Shown: positions 1 to 5,812 of the stretch, one piece after another | Numbering within the stretch: position 1 is the first letter of the stretch | Layout of the letters: the number at the start of each line of letters is the position of its first letter | Assembly (NCBI GenBank): GCA_964653695.1 | Contig: CAZZFQ010000051.1 | Span: forward strand, 1-10,381 | Origin: JALHTG01 sp964653695 | GTDB lineage: Archaea; Thermoproteota; Bathyarchaeia; 40CM-2-53-6; JALHTG01 | Reading direction: 5' to 3' | DNA length: 10,381 nucleotides | Made by a program: the position numbers and the translations under genes | The notes under the pieces: model-generated | What the model was told of the DNA's origin: nothing | Seen by the model: only the letters and a program-made list of their open reading frames with translations | The model's database searches: none

Positions 1-82
1 TTGGACTAGGATGCTGAAGACAGGTGTCTGCACAGGCCTTCGGAGCCGGAGGTCGAGGGTTCAAATCCCTCCGGGCCCGCCA
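1..82 (+). tRNA. tRNA-Arg(TCG), 5' end cut by window, one intron
   Basis: This is the 3' part of a tRNA beginning in the D-loop; about 17 5' bases lie outside the window. The T-arm is 55-71 (GAGGG, loop TTCAAAT, CCCTC), the acceptor 3' strand is 72-78 (CGGGCCC), the discriminator is G79 and CCA is encoded at 80-82. The anticodon loop is 38-44 (CTTCGGA) with anticodon TCG at 40-42, closed by GCCGG at 45-49. The 5' side of that stem is interrupted. Joining 14-16 (CTG) to 36-37 (GC) gives CTGGC, which pairs fully with GCCGG (one U-G wobble), so bases 17-35 are read as an intron. The identity follows from the anticodon, and the sequence around the loop resembles other archaeal tRNA-Arg(TCG) genes. 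The missing 5' acceptor strand should read GGGCCCG. Confidence 0.88.
17..35 (+). other. Non-canonical intron of tRNA-Arg (position 29/30)
   Basis: This is a 19-nt insertion in the 5' strand of the anticodon stem. The flanks fold as a bulge-helix-bulge. The outer helix is AGG 8-10 with CCT 37-39. The central helix is 11-14 with 30-33: three pairs, T12-A32, G13-C31 and C14-G30, plus an A-C mismatch. The bulges are TGA 15-17 and AGG 34-36. The inner helix is AGAC 18-21 with GTCT 26-29. Cutting after the second base of each bulge removes exactly 17-35 and restores the stem. No splicing data are available, so this is inferred from folding and from the repaired tRNA. Confidence 0.75.
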
Positions 83-201
83 CCATCATTATCGGGAATT
101 CTCTTGGACCAAAGATTACTGGCTGGACTGAAGATCGTAGCCAGAACGCGTTGATTGATGGTTCGCCGAATAATCTATGTTCTGATTGAAGGCTGATTGG
201 T

Positions 202-223
202 GGGGGGCGTCGCGTCACCCCCC
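202..223. repeat. G6/C6 stem-loop in the 85-299 intergenic stretch
   Basis: Six G (202-207) and six C (218-223) are separated by a 10-nt loop. It lies between the 3' end of tRNA-Arg (+) and the 3' end of the RAM-domain gene (-), so it could separate convergent transcripts. No T-tract follows on either strand, so a conventional terminator is not evident. The rest of 85-299 shows no gene I can support. Confidence 0.4.
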
Positions 224-299
224 TCAGAGAAACAACTATGAACCGTGTGACTTGTTGGCTAACTCAACTTGAATGACTCGTAGTCAAGAGTTCAGAAAT

Positions 300-530
300 T
301 CATTCGATAACTATCATGGTCAGGGTTGACCTGACCTTGTCGAGCCTACGCACCTTGGACGCTAGGACTTCCCTGAGTTTGTCCATTGTCATGGCTTCGA
401 CCTTGGCAACGATATCATAGACTCCGTAAACCGCATGGGCCTCCTTGACGTTATCCATTTTTCTGAGCTGCTTCAAGATCTCTTCTTCTGAGCCCACTTC
501 AGTATTTATGAAGATGAACGCCTGAGGCAA
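300..530 (-). CDS. Stand-alone RAM (Lrp/AsnC ligand-binding) domain protein
   Basis: This 76-residue protein consists only of the RAM/Lrp-AsnC C-terminal effector domain, with no helix-turn-helix. The beta-alpha-beta-beta-alpha-beta order is visible: strand AFIFINT (4-10), helix 14-24, strand AHAVYG (31-36), strand YDIVAKVEA (38-46) with the family's typical G-x-YD turn, helix 49-60 and strand TLTMIVIE at the end. Such stand-alone domains usually form oligomers that bind small molecules, often amino acids, and may modulate full-length Lrp proteins; the ligand here is unknown. The start is TTG at 530-528, and a stop codon lies two codons upstream, so no longer start is possible nearby. It follows the winged-helix regulator on the same strand after about 95 bases. 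A TATA-like CTTTATCTTT (minus sense, about 572-581) suggests its own promoter. Confidence 0.85.
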   Translation of the reverse strand: MPQAFIFINTEVGSEEEILKQLRKMDNVKEAHAVYGVYDIVAKVEAMTMDKLREVLASKVRRLDKVRSTLTMIVIE

Positions 531-624
531 GTTTCAGACTTTCCCTTATCCTAGATCAATGTTTAGGAGAAAGATAAAGGCTGTTGCCATGTTCAGCGTA
601 GCTTGGGTGTGATGATCTGTTGTA

Positions 625-1311
625 TCAGGGCTTTTTCGTTCTTATGGAAAGTAGGAAATGCCGTAGTTTCCTGGTAAGTCTAAGCGATTCATCAAATTCC
701 TCATCCGTCATATTCGCTACGCTGGCGTACTGGAGTATCCTGTCCAGCAGTATAGGGTTCATTGGTCCGAACTTCATGAAGTAACCGGAGAAACCGCAAG
801 AAGTACATATCTCATTCGTGACCGAGGAAGTATTCAACAATCTCAGTCGTCGCCCATGGAGCTCAGAGAGCCTCCTCGCGTTCTCCTCATTCACGTCGAC
901 ATGGATTCCCATCTCATTCAAGCCATTCAATATGTCAATGGAACTCTGTACGCTCTTCTCGACCATCTCATCAGCGTGATAAATGAATGTGTCAGCAGTA
1001 GTCGTGTAGGAACTCTCGATAAGGTGGCCTGAACGCCTTTCTTCAGATACCTTGATGAGACCAGCGTCTTGGAGCTTCTTGATGTGATGGTAGATATTCT
1101 GAGCTGTCAGATTGAGCTCCGAGGAGATCTCCTTCACGGTCAATTCACTATCTCTTAGAAGGAATAGGATCTTTCTTCTTGTCTCGTCCTGCAGTAACTT
1201 GAAAGCTTCCTCATCAATTGATTTCAGGAGCTTCGATTGCTCGGCTATCATCTTGGATGCGTTCATCCCATACACCTTACCGCGTTCATCCTTGCCTACC
1301 TTGGCCTCCAT
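625..1311 (-). CDS. ArsR-like winged-helix transcriptional regulator
   Basis: This is a cytoplasmic DNA-binding regulator. The N-terminal third is a winged helix of the ArsR/HTH_20 type: EEAFKLLQDETRRKILFLL, then the turn TVKEISSELNLTAQNIYHHIKKLQDAGLI (recognition helix about 70-80 from this start) and a wing ending near ESSYTTTA. The remaining ~125 residues are mostly helical and carry one CxxC pair (CTSC, about 169-172), which could bind metal or sense redox; I do not recognise this C-terminal domain. Two starts are possible. TTG at 1323 adds four residues. ATG at 1311 is preferred because the predicted transcription start (about 25 bases from the TATA at 1352-1359) falls near 1330. It is divergent from the glmL-like gene, with a 14-bp palindrome between them overlapping its own start region, so autorepression and control of the glmL-like operon are likely (inference). 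Confidence 0.85.
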   Translation of the reverse strand: MEAKVGKDERGKVYGMNASKMIAEQSKLLKSIDEEAFKLLQDETRRKILFLLRDSELTVKEISSELNLTAQNIYHHIKKLQDAGLIKVSEERRSGHLIESSYTTTADTFIYHADEMVEKSVQSSIDILNGLNEMGIHVDVNEENARRLSELHGRRLRLLNTSSVTNEICTSCGFSGYFMKFGPMNPILLDRILQYASVANMTDEEFDESLRLTRKLRHFLLSIRTKKP

Positions 1312-1329
1312 CTGCGTAACCAAACCTCA

Positions 1330-1343
1330 TTTGGTTAACCAAA
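1330..1343. promoter_or_regulatory. Palindromic putative operator TTTGGTTAACCAAA
   Basis: This is a perfect 14-bp palindrome. A third copy of the half site, AACCAAA, lies at 1318-1324, overlapping the start of the regulator. The palindrome sits between the TATA box and the start codon of the regulator and just upstream of the TATA box in the glmL direction. A bound dimer would block the regulator's promoter and could affect the divergent one. That the neighbouring winged-helix protein binds it is inference. Confidence 0.6.
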
Positions 1344-1351
1344 GGTAACGG

Positions 1352-1359
1352 TTATATAA
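1352..1359. promoter_or_regulatory. Shared bidirectional TATA box TTATATAA
   Basis: TTATATAA is its own reverse complement and lies midway between two divergent genes. On the plus strand transcription would begin near 1382, 12 bases before the glmL-like ATG at 1394. On the minus strand it would begin near 1330, about 20 bases before the regulator's ATG at 1311. One element therefore suits both genes at normal archaeal spacing. Direction would depend on flanking BRE sequences. Confidence 0.6.
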
Positions 1360-1393
1360 ATGACTTGCGGAGTCACTGTCGAGAGGAAACGAT

Positions 1394-3163
1394 ATGGGTG
1401 CAGACCTCAGGAATGAGCCCTGTCTTGTCCTTGACATAGACGATTCTTTGACGAAGGCTGTTCTGATCGACAAGACCGAACAAGGCTATGCGATCAAGGG
1501 GACGAGCCAAACATCCACGACTGTTGATCCCCCCAACCTTGATGTCACGATCGGCGCAGAGAAGGCTGCAAAGGACCTCGGTCACAGTGTAGGTAAGGCG
1601 CTGTGGGCGGCTGATGGCCCGTCCAAGGGCCTTAGATTTCTATGCTCCAGTAGCACAGGCGGGAGTCTGTACATGATGGTAGCAGGAATCACAAGTATGA
1701 TCTCGGCTGAGAGCGCTCAGAGAGCAGCTCTTGGAGCAGGCGCGCTGCTCATAGACGTGTTCTCGAAAGACTATCCACGCCCAGACTACGAGATGGTAGA
1801 GAGAATGAGAAGCATGAAACCGGACATCTTCCTGCTTGCCGGTGGCACCGATGGTGGCGCGGTGCAACAGGTTTTGGATATGGCACGTCTGATAAAGACC
1901 GCTGACGTAAGACCCAGGTTCGGCTCGAAATACAAACTACCCATGATATACGCTGGAAACATTGAAATCAGAAACCAAGTTTCAGAGACTCTATCCGAAG
2001 AGAGATACGCTACTAAGGCTGTCGATAACGTCCGCCCTGCTGTTGAGAGGGAAAACCTTGGTCCTGCCAAAGAGGCTATCTACGATTCCTTTATGGAGCA
2101 TGTGATAGTCCATTCCCCAGGATACAGTAAGCTCGTGAGCTGGGTCGACGAACCCATAATTCCAACCCAGGCCGCGATAGGGAAGATTCTCTACGCTTAC
2201 GCACTTGAGAGGCAAGTGAATCTGCTAGCAGTAGATGTCGGGGGAGCCACAACAGATGTCTACTCGATCTACCATAGCGTTTTCAACAGGTCTCTGAACG
2301 CCGACATTGGATTGACCTATGGAATCAGCAACATCGCGAAGATGGCAGGAATTGAAAAGGTGATGCGTTGGATCCCTAAGGAGATGAGTGAAAGAGAGGT
2401 TCGCAACATCATCGGTAATATGATGGTACAGCAGCCCCCATCCCTGACATCCGACGAGATTCTGGTCCAACAGGCTGCGGCCAGGGAAGCGATGAGGCTC
2501 GCGGTGGAAAATCATAAGGAGATCGCAAGCAGACTCAAAGGAGTCTCAGTGAGACGCGACATAGGGGACATCTTCAGCCAGGCATTCGAGTCAACCTACC
2601 TAGACATGATGAAGACCCAGGTGGTCTTAGGAAGAGGAAGAGTGTTCACCCAAAACCAGACCACTGAAGCAACCATTCTGCTCTTGGACGCCCTTCAACC
2701 CCAGGGGGTCACTGAGATAATGATCGACAGACTCGGTGTGATGCCCCACCTTGGAATGCTTCTGAAAGAAAGCCCTCAGGGGGCCGTACAACTGCTCTCG
2801 AGAGAATGCTTGCTCAAGTTGGGAACCTGCTTGGCACCCAAGGGTAGGGGCAATCGGAGTGGGGTCGCAATGTGGATACGAATGACCAAGGCTGACGGCA
2901 CTACGACAGAAGATGAAGTAAGCTTCGGAGAACTAAGAACTCTTGCCCTGGGCAACGGAGATAGAGCAAGACTTGAGGTGACGCCGAGAAGGGGACTTGA
3001 CGTTGGGAGAGGTAACGGAAGAAGATTGGAAGTAGACGTGGTCGGAGGAGAACTAGGGCTGATAGTGGATGCTCGAGGAAGGCCCTTAGAGGTACCAGCA
3101 GAGAAACATCTTCTTGCGAAGTGGGGAAAGTCGCTGACGCCTAACCAGCAGTCGTTTGCTTGA
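1394..3163 (+). CDS. GlmL/MutL-family actin-like ATPase
   Basis: The protein belongs to the GlmL (MutL) family first seen in clostridial glutamate mutase operons, where it is thought to act as an ATP-dependent chaperone or reactivator for the B12 enzyme. Visible signatures are a phosphate-1-like strand DIDDSLTK (14-21), the family motif LLAGGTDGG (147-155) and phosphate-2 DVGGATTDVY (281-290). At 589 residues it is longer than the roughly 460-residue clostridial proteins, with an extra C-terminal ~140 residues (about 450-589). The first loop reads D-I-D-D where actin-fold ATPases usually have a glycine. The start is ATG 1394 with GAGAGG at 1381-1386. No glutamate mutase (GlmS/GlmE) or other mutase gene lies nearby, so the client enzyme is unknown. 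It forms an operon with the next gene and is divergent from a regulator. Confidence 0.85.
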   Translation: MGADLRNEPCLVLDIDDSLTKAVLIDKTEQGYAIKGTSQTSTTVDPPNLDVTIGAEKAAKDLGHSVGKALWAADGPSKGLRFLCSSSTGGSLYMMVAGITSMISAESAQRAALGAGALLIDVFSKDYPRPDYEMVERMRSMKPDIFLLAGGTDGGAVQQVLDMARLIKTADVRPRFGSKYKLPMIYAGNIEIRNQVSETLSEERYATKAVDNVRPAVERENLGPAKEAIYDSFMEHVIVHSPGYSKLVSWVDEPIIPTQAAIGKILYAYALERQVNLLAVDVGGATTDVYSIYHSVFNRSLNADIGLTYGISNIAKMAGIEKVMRWIPKEMSEREVRNIIGNMMVQQPPSLTSDEILVQQAAAREAMRLAVENHKEIASRLKGVSVRRDIGDIFSQAFESTYLDMMKTQVVLGRGRVFTQNQTTEATILLLDALQPQGVTEIMIDRLGVMPHLGMLLKESPQGAVQLLSRECLLKLGTCLAPKGRGNRSGVAMWIRMTKADGTTTEDEVSFGELRTLALGNGDRARLEVTPRRGLDVGRGNGRRLEVDVVGGELGLIVDARGRPLEVPAEKHLLAKWGKSLTPNQQSFA

Positions 3164-3183
3164 TGCAGAGGAGCTGTCTGAAA

Positions 3184-4068
3184 ATGTCTCAGCTAGAACT
3201 CAGATTCCAAGAAGATACGTCGGTAAAGAAGGTTAGGAGGATACCCGCTCAGGGACAAGTCTTGGTAAAAGTGGGAGACATAGTCAGCTCTGAGACGATC
3301 GTAGCCAAGGGCACCGTTCTCAATCCAGAAATCCACGATGTGAAGGTCTATGCCGAGCTAGAAGTCTATCCTGAGGAGGCTGAGAAGTACATGCTGAAGG
3401 ACGAGGGGGATGACGTGAAGAAGGATGAGGTCATAGCTATCCTCAGGTCCTTTTTCGGCCGCTCTACAAGGGTCTGCAGGTCGCCAGTTGATGGAAGCAT
3501 CGAGACCTTTCTTAGATCATCTGGGCGGGTCTTGATCAGGGGTAAACCGATTCCTGTCGAGGTGAGAGCCCACATCCCGGGAAGAGTTGTGGACGTAATC
3601 CCTAATGAAGGAGCGGTGGTCGAGTGCAGGGCCGCTCTCTTACAAGGAATATTCGGCATTGGGGGCGAGACAGTTGGAGAGTTGATCGTGACTGTGGACA
3701 ATCCCGATGAAGCTCTCGCGACTGAGCTGATCAAAGATGACCACAAAGGGAAGATCATAGTCGGAGGCTCATTTGCAACTGTTGATGCGCTTCGTAAGGC
3801 TGCAACGACAGGTGTAAATGGGATCATTGTCGGCGGCGTCGACCAGAGAGATCTAGTAGATTTTCTCGGATACGAGATCGGAACAGGGATAACCGGCAAA
3901 GAGAAGACTGGCTTCACACTAATCGTCACTGAAGGATTCGGGGTACACCCTATGGAAGAAGAGATATTCAATTTCCTGAAGTCTCATGAGAGGAAGCAGG
4001 CAAGCATAGACGGTTCAACTCAGATACGCACGAGAATGCTTCGCCCAGAAATAATCCTGCCATCATAG
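3184..4068 (+). CDS. Conserved GlmL-partner protein with sandwich-like repeats
   Basis: This is a conserved protein of unknown function (294 residues) that I recall next to long GlmL proteins in Chloroflexota-like bacteria; that link is from memory. The N-terminal half has repeated glycine/valine turns like barrel-sandwich (biotinyl/lipoyl-like) folds: GQVLVKVGDIV, LKDEGDDVKKDEVIAIL and CRSPVDGSIE. No biotinylation or lipoylation MKM/DKA lysine motif is present. The C-terminal half has FGIGGETVGEL, a GGSFATVDALRKAATTGVNGIIVGGV alpha/beta stretch, VTEGFGVHPMEEE and a final STQIR...RPEII. There is no signal peptide or membrane segment. ATG 3184 is chosen because GAGGAG (3168-3173) lies 10 bases upstream. 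ATG 3163 or TTG 3160, overlapping the glmL stop, would add seven or eight residues without an upstream ribosome site. Only 20 bases separate the two genes, so one transcript is likely. Confidence 0.75.
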   Translation: MSQLELRFQEDTSVKKVRRIPAQGQVLVKVGDIVSSETIVAKGTVLNPEIHDVKVYAELEVYPEEAEKYMLKDEGDDVKKDEVIAILRSFFGRSTRVCRSPVDGSIETFLRSSGRVLIRGKPIPVEVRAHIPGRVVDVIPNEGAVVECRAALLQGIFGIGGETVGELIVTVDNPDEALATELIKDDHKGKIIVGGSFATVDALRKAATTGVNGIIVGGVDQRDLVDFLGYEIGTGITGKEKTGFTLIVTEGFGVHPMEEEIFNFLKSHERKQASIDGSTQIRTRMLRPEIILPS

Positions 4069-4136
4069 ACCCGTGACGAACCGGATTCCTCGTTCCCTCT
4101 TGCCCTTTTGGCTTCGTTGTGAAGTGGGACAGCAGC

Positions 4137-5336
4137 TCATGTTTCGGTCGTCTCTAGCATGTGGCGCTTGCGCAGCAGGATCACTAGAGGGATATTCATC
4201 ATGAGCAGCGCTCCACCGGCCAAAAACGGCTCACACTTGCCGATATAGTCATACGCGAACACGAAGACTACAGGTCCTAATATCCCGCCCAGATCCATGA
4301 AAGTCCTGTATAATCCAACAAAGGTTCCTCTTGTATTCGGATTCGCCACTTTGGAGAGAAGAACAATCAAAGTTACTGAGATCATTCCACCTCCGGCCCC
4401 TTCGAGTAAGCTGACAAGGGAAATATCAGTCAGGGAACTCGTGGCAGAGTAGAGAATGATGCATGTGCCCTCAACAAGTAATCCGCCCATGATCACTGGC
4501 TTAATCCCTAAGCGGTCAGCCATCCGTCCGGAAAAGAATGTCGCGGCGCAGAATCCTGCTGTTCTCACACTCATGGTCATCCCTATTGTCTCGACATCGT
4601 ACGAAAGCACCTGATTCATGTAAAGCTGAAACACCGTGGACATTATTCCTTGCACCACGAGCATCCTCGACATGACGACCGAGCAGACAACAAGAAGTCC
4701 CCAGTTCGTCAGACCCTTCAAGGCTTCTCTTGCCGATGTTGCCGTGAAGCCCTCACGCGGCCTATCGGCCACCTGCTTCAGCCTTCTAGAGAGAAAAGCA
4801 ATCAGGAAGGAAGACAAAGTCATCAGTGACGCGACATAGAACACTGAGTAGTACCCGAACCAAGCAGCAATGACGGCGCCTATGGGCGCTCCAATGAAGC
4901 TGCCGATGAATTCGATACTCTGCAACGTCCCGACGGCTTTTCCTCGCATACTTGGTTCGAACATGTCGAACATTAGAGCCGTATTATTCGTGAAGTAGAA
5001 CGCTGCCCCCAGGCCCCACAGAGCTCGCCCGAGGATCAGCTGATATATTGAGGAAGATGTCGCACATGTCAGAGTCCCTGCAACAGAGAGCGCCAGTCCG
5101 AAAAGAACCAACCTCCTCCTCCCTGCTCTATCAGAGAGAAAGCCAGAAGGCAGCTCGGTGAATATTCGAGCCAAGAACCAAGCCGAGGTAACCATTCCTA
5201 CAAGTACGCCTGTGGGGTCAAGCTCCCACGATAGGATGGGAAGGAAGGCCGAGGATAGCCCCATGCCTAAGATCAGCGAGAAACCTACGGAAAGAAGTTC
5301 AAAATAGAGACGAGGGTACGATGAGAATCTGACCAT
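4137..5336 (-). CDS. Major facilitator superfamily transporter
   Basis: This is a 399-residue integral membrane protein with about twelve hydrophobic segments. The MFS loop 2-3 signature is clear: GFLSDRAGRRR at 65-75. A weaker second copy, GRMADRLGIKP, sits in the equivalent loop of the second half, as expected for the 6+6 repeat. A charged central loop (about 184-205, SRRLKQVADRPREG) separates the halves. Length is typical of the family. The substrate cannot be told; a drug or metabolite exporter (DHA1-like) is a guess from the first-half pattern. Start ATG 5336 is followed directly by the first membrane segment. It converges on the GlmL operon (68-base gap) and has no co-directional partner. 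A weak TATA-like CTATAAGC (minus sense, about 5422-5429) would leave a leader of about 65 bases. Confidence 0.88.
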   Translation of the reverse strand: MVRFSSYPRLYFELLSVGFSLILGMGLSSAFLPILSWELDPTGVLVGMVTSAWFLARIFTELPSGFLSDRAGRRRLVLFGLALSVAGTLTCATSSSIYQLILGRALWGLGAAFYFTNNTALMFDMFEPSMRGKAVGTLQSIEFIGSFIGAPIGAVIAAWFGYYSVFYVASLMTLSSFLIAFLSRRLKQVADRPREGFTATSAREALKGLTNWGLLVVCSVVMSRMLVVQGIMSTVFQLYMNQVLSYDVETIGMTMSVRTAGFCAATFFSGRMADRLGIKPVIMGGLLVEGTCIILYSATSSLTDISLVSLLEGAGGGMISVTLIVLLSKVANPNTRGTFVGLYRTFMDLGGILGPVVFVFAYDYIGKCEPFLAGGALLMMNIPLVILLRKRHMLETTET

Positions 5337-5521
5337 TATTCTTTCATCGCGGCTCCGATTGCATAGTCTGTTCTTCTTGCCTGATCACTTTGGCAACTGT
5401 CACTACTGCAAATGACTCATGCTTATAGTATTGCCTCCTCCTATCAGTCCTGAATCATGTTCAGTGCAATTCTCACGACACGACATAGAAAAACAAAGAT
5501 CTGTTCGGTCTACAAAGATAT

Positions 5522-5551
5522 CCTGGGCCAAGAGGAGTAAGACGGCCCAGG
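5522..5551. repeat. Perfect 8-bp inverted repeat upstream of tRNA-Tyr
   Basis: CCTGGGCC at 5522-5529 and GGCCCAGG at 5544-5551 are exact inverted copies around a 14-nt spacer. The right arm ends five bases before the tRNA-Tyr promoter element. It may be an operator, a boundary hairpin, or part of a small RNA. Apart from this and the two promoters, 5337-5589 shows no coding potential that I can support. Confidence 0.5.
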
Positions 5552-5555
5552 TAAG

Positions 5556-5566
5556 GCTTATGTAAA
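5556..5566 (+). promoter_or_regulatory. Box A promoter of tRNA-Tyr
   Basis: GGCTTATGTAA lies about 30 bases upstream of the first base of tRNA-Tyr (5590), the normal distance for an archaeal TATA/box A. The same AAGGCTTA core precedes the tRNA-Asp gene on the other strand, which supports a shared tRNA promoter type. Confidence 0.55.
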
Positions 5567-5612
5567 CCCGTTCCGGTCTATATTCGTAGCCCGCGGTAGC
5601 TCAGCCTGGTAG

Positions 5613-5634
5613 ACTCGCGTTCCGCGAGACTGAA
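5613..5634 (+). other. D-stem intron of tRNA-Tyr (position 22/23)
   Basis: This is a 22-nt insertion within the 3' strand of the D-stem. It contains a perfect 6-bp hairpin, CTCGCG 5614-5619 with CGCGAG 5623-5628. A central helix TGGT 5607-5610 with ACTG 5629-5632 (two wobbles) and bulges AGA 5611-5613 and AAA 5633-5635 give a relaxed bulge-helix-bulge. A one-base shift (5614-5635) yields the same mature tRNA. The outer helix is weak. Confidence 0.75.
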
Positions 5635-5649
5635 AGCTTCCGGCTGTAG

Positions 5650-5703
5650 TCCTGTACCAGATTGGTATGGGGAAGTCAGCCTGCCAGGCACACAACGACT
5701 GAA
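5650..5703 (+). other. Canonical anticodon-loop intron of tRNA-Tyr (37/38)
   Basis: This 54-nt intron lies at the usual archaeal position, one base 3' of the anticodon. Inside it are hairpins TACCA/TGGTA (5655-5667) and GCCT/AGGC (5679-5689). Its 3' end carries GACTGAAA, identical to the end of the D-stem intron. The bulge-helix-bulge is imperfect here: CTGT 5644-5647 with ACTG 5698-5701 has one mismatch. I saw no C box, so it is not a C/D guide-type intron. Confidence 0.8.
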
Positions 5704-5812
5704 ACCGGAGTGTCGCCTGTTCAAATCAGGCCCGCGGGACCATCTCACCTCGGCATGTCAATCGCTCTCGTTTTATGTTCGAACCAGGCCCATCGTACAT
5801 TGAGATGAGACA

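Larger units (their letters stand above)
5590..5742 (+). tRNA. tRNA-Tyr(GTA) with two introns
   Basis: The acceptor CCCGCGG (5590-5596) pairs perfectly with CCGCGGG (5732-5738); the discriminator is A5739 and CCA is encoded at 5740-5742. C1-G72 with A73 is the archaeal tyrosine identity set. The T-arm is GCCTG/TTCAAAT/CAGGC (5715-5731). Removing 5613-5634 joins the D-stem (GCTC 5599-5602 with GAGC) and places T26 before anticodon stem TCCGG (5639-5643). Removing 5650-5703 gives loop CTGTAGA, anticodon GTA at 5646-5648, and closing strand CCGGA (5705-5709). The mature RNA is 74 nt and closely resembles Methanocaldococcus tRNA-Tyr. A T-run (5771-5774) follows before pyrE. The introns are listed separately. 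Confidence 0.93.

Noticed and set aside
140..200. Possible C/D small RNA or repeat unit (CTGATTG at 182-188 and 192-198, TTGATTGATG nearby)
   Set aside because: Boxes deviate from consensus and spacing is wrong; two 7-base copies are within chance expectation.
6..218. 70-codon minus-strand open frame
   Set aside because: It runs antisense through the tRNA-Arg and the G6/C6 hairpin; its sequence has no family features.
3366..3971. 201-codon minus-strand open frame
   Set aside because: It is fully antisense to the conserved GlmL-partner gene; Ser/Pro/Thr-rich shadow with no motifs.
5650..5703. tRNA-Tyr intron as a C/D box guide RNA (as in some archaeal tRNA-Trp introns)
   Set aside because: CTGA occurs near the end but there is no RTGATGA C box and the intron is only 54 nt.
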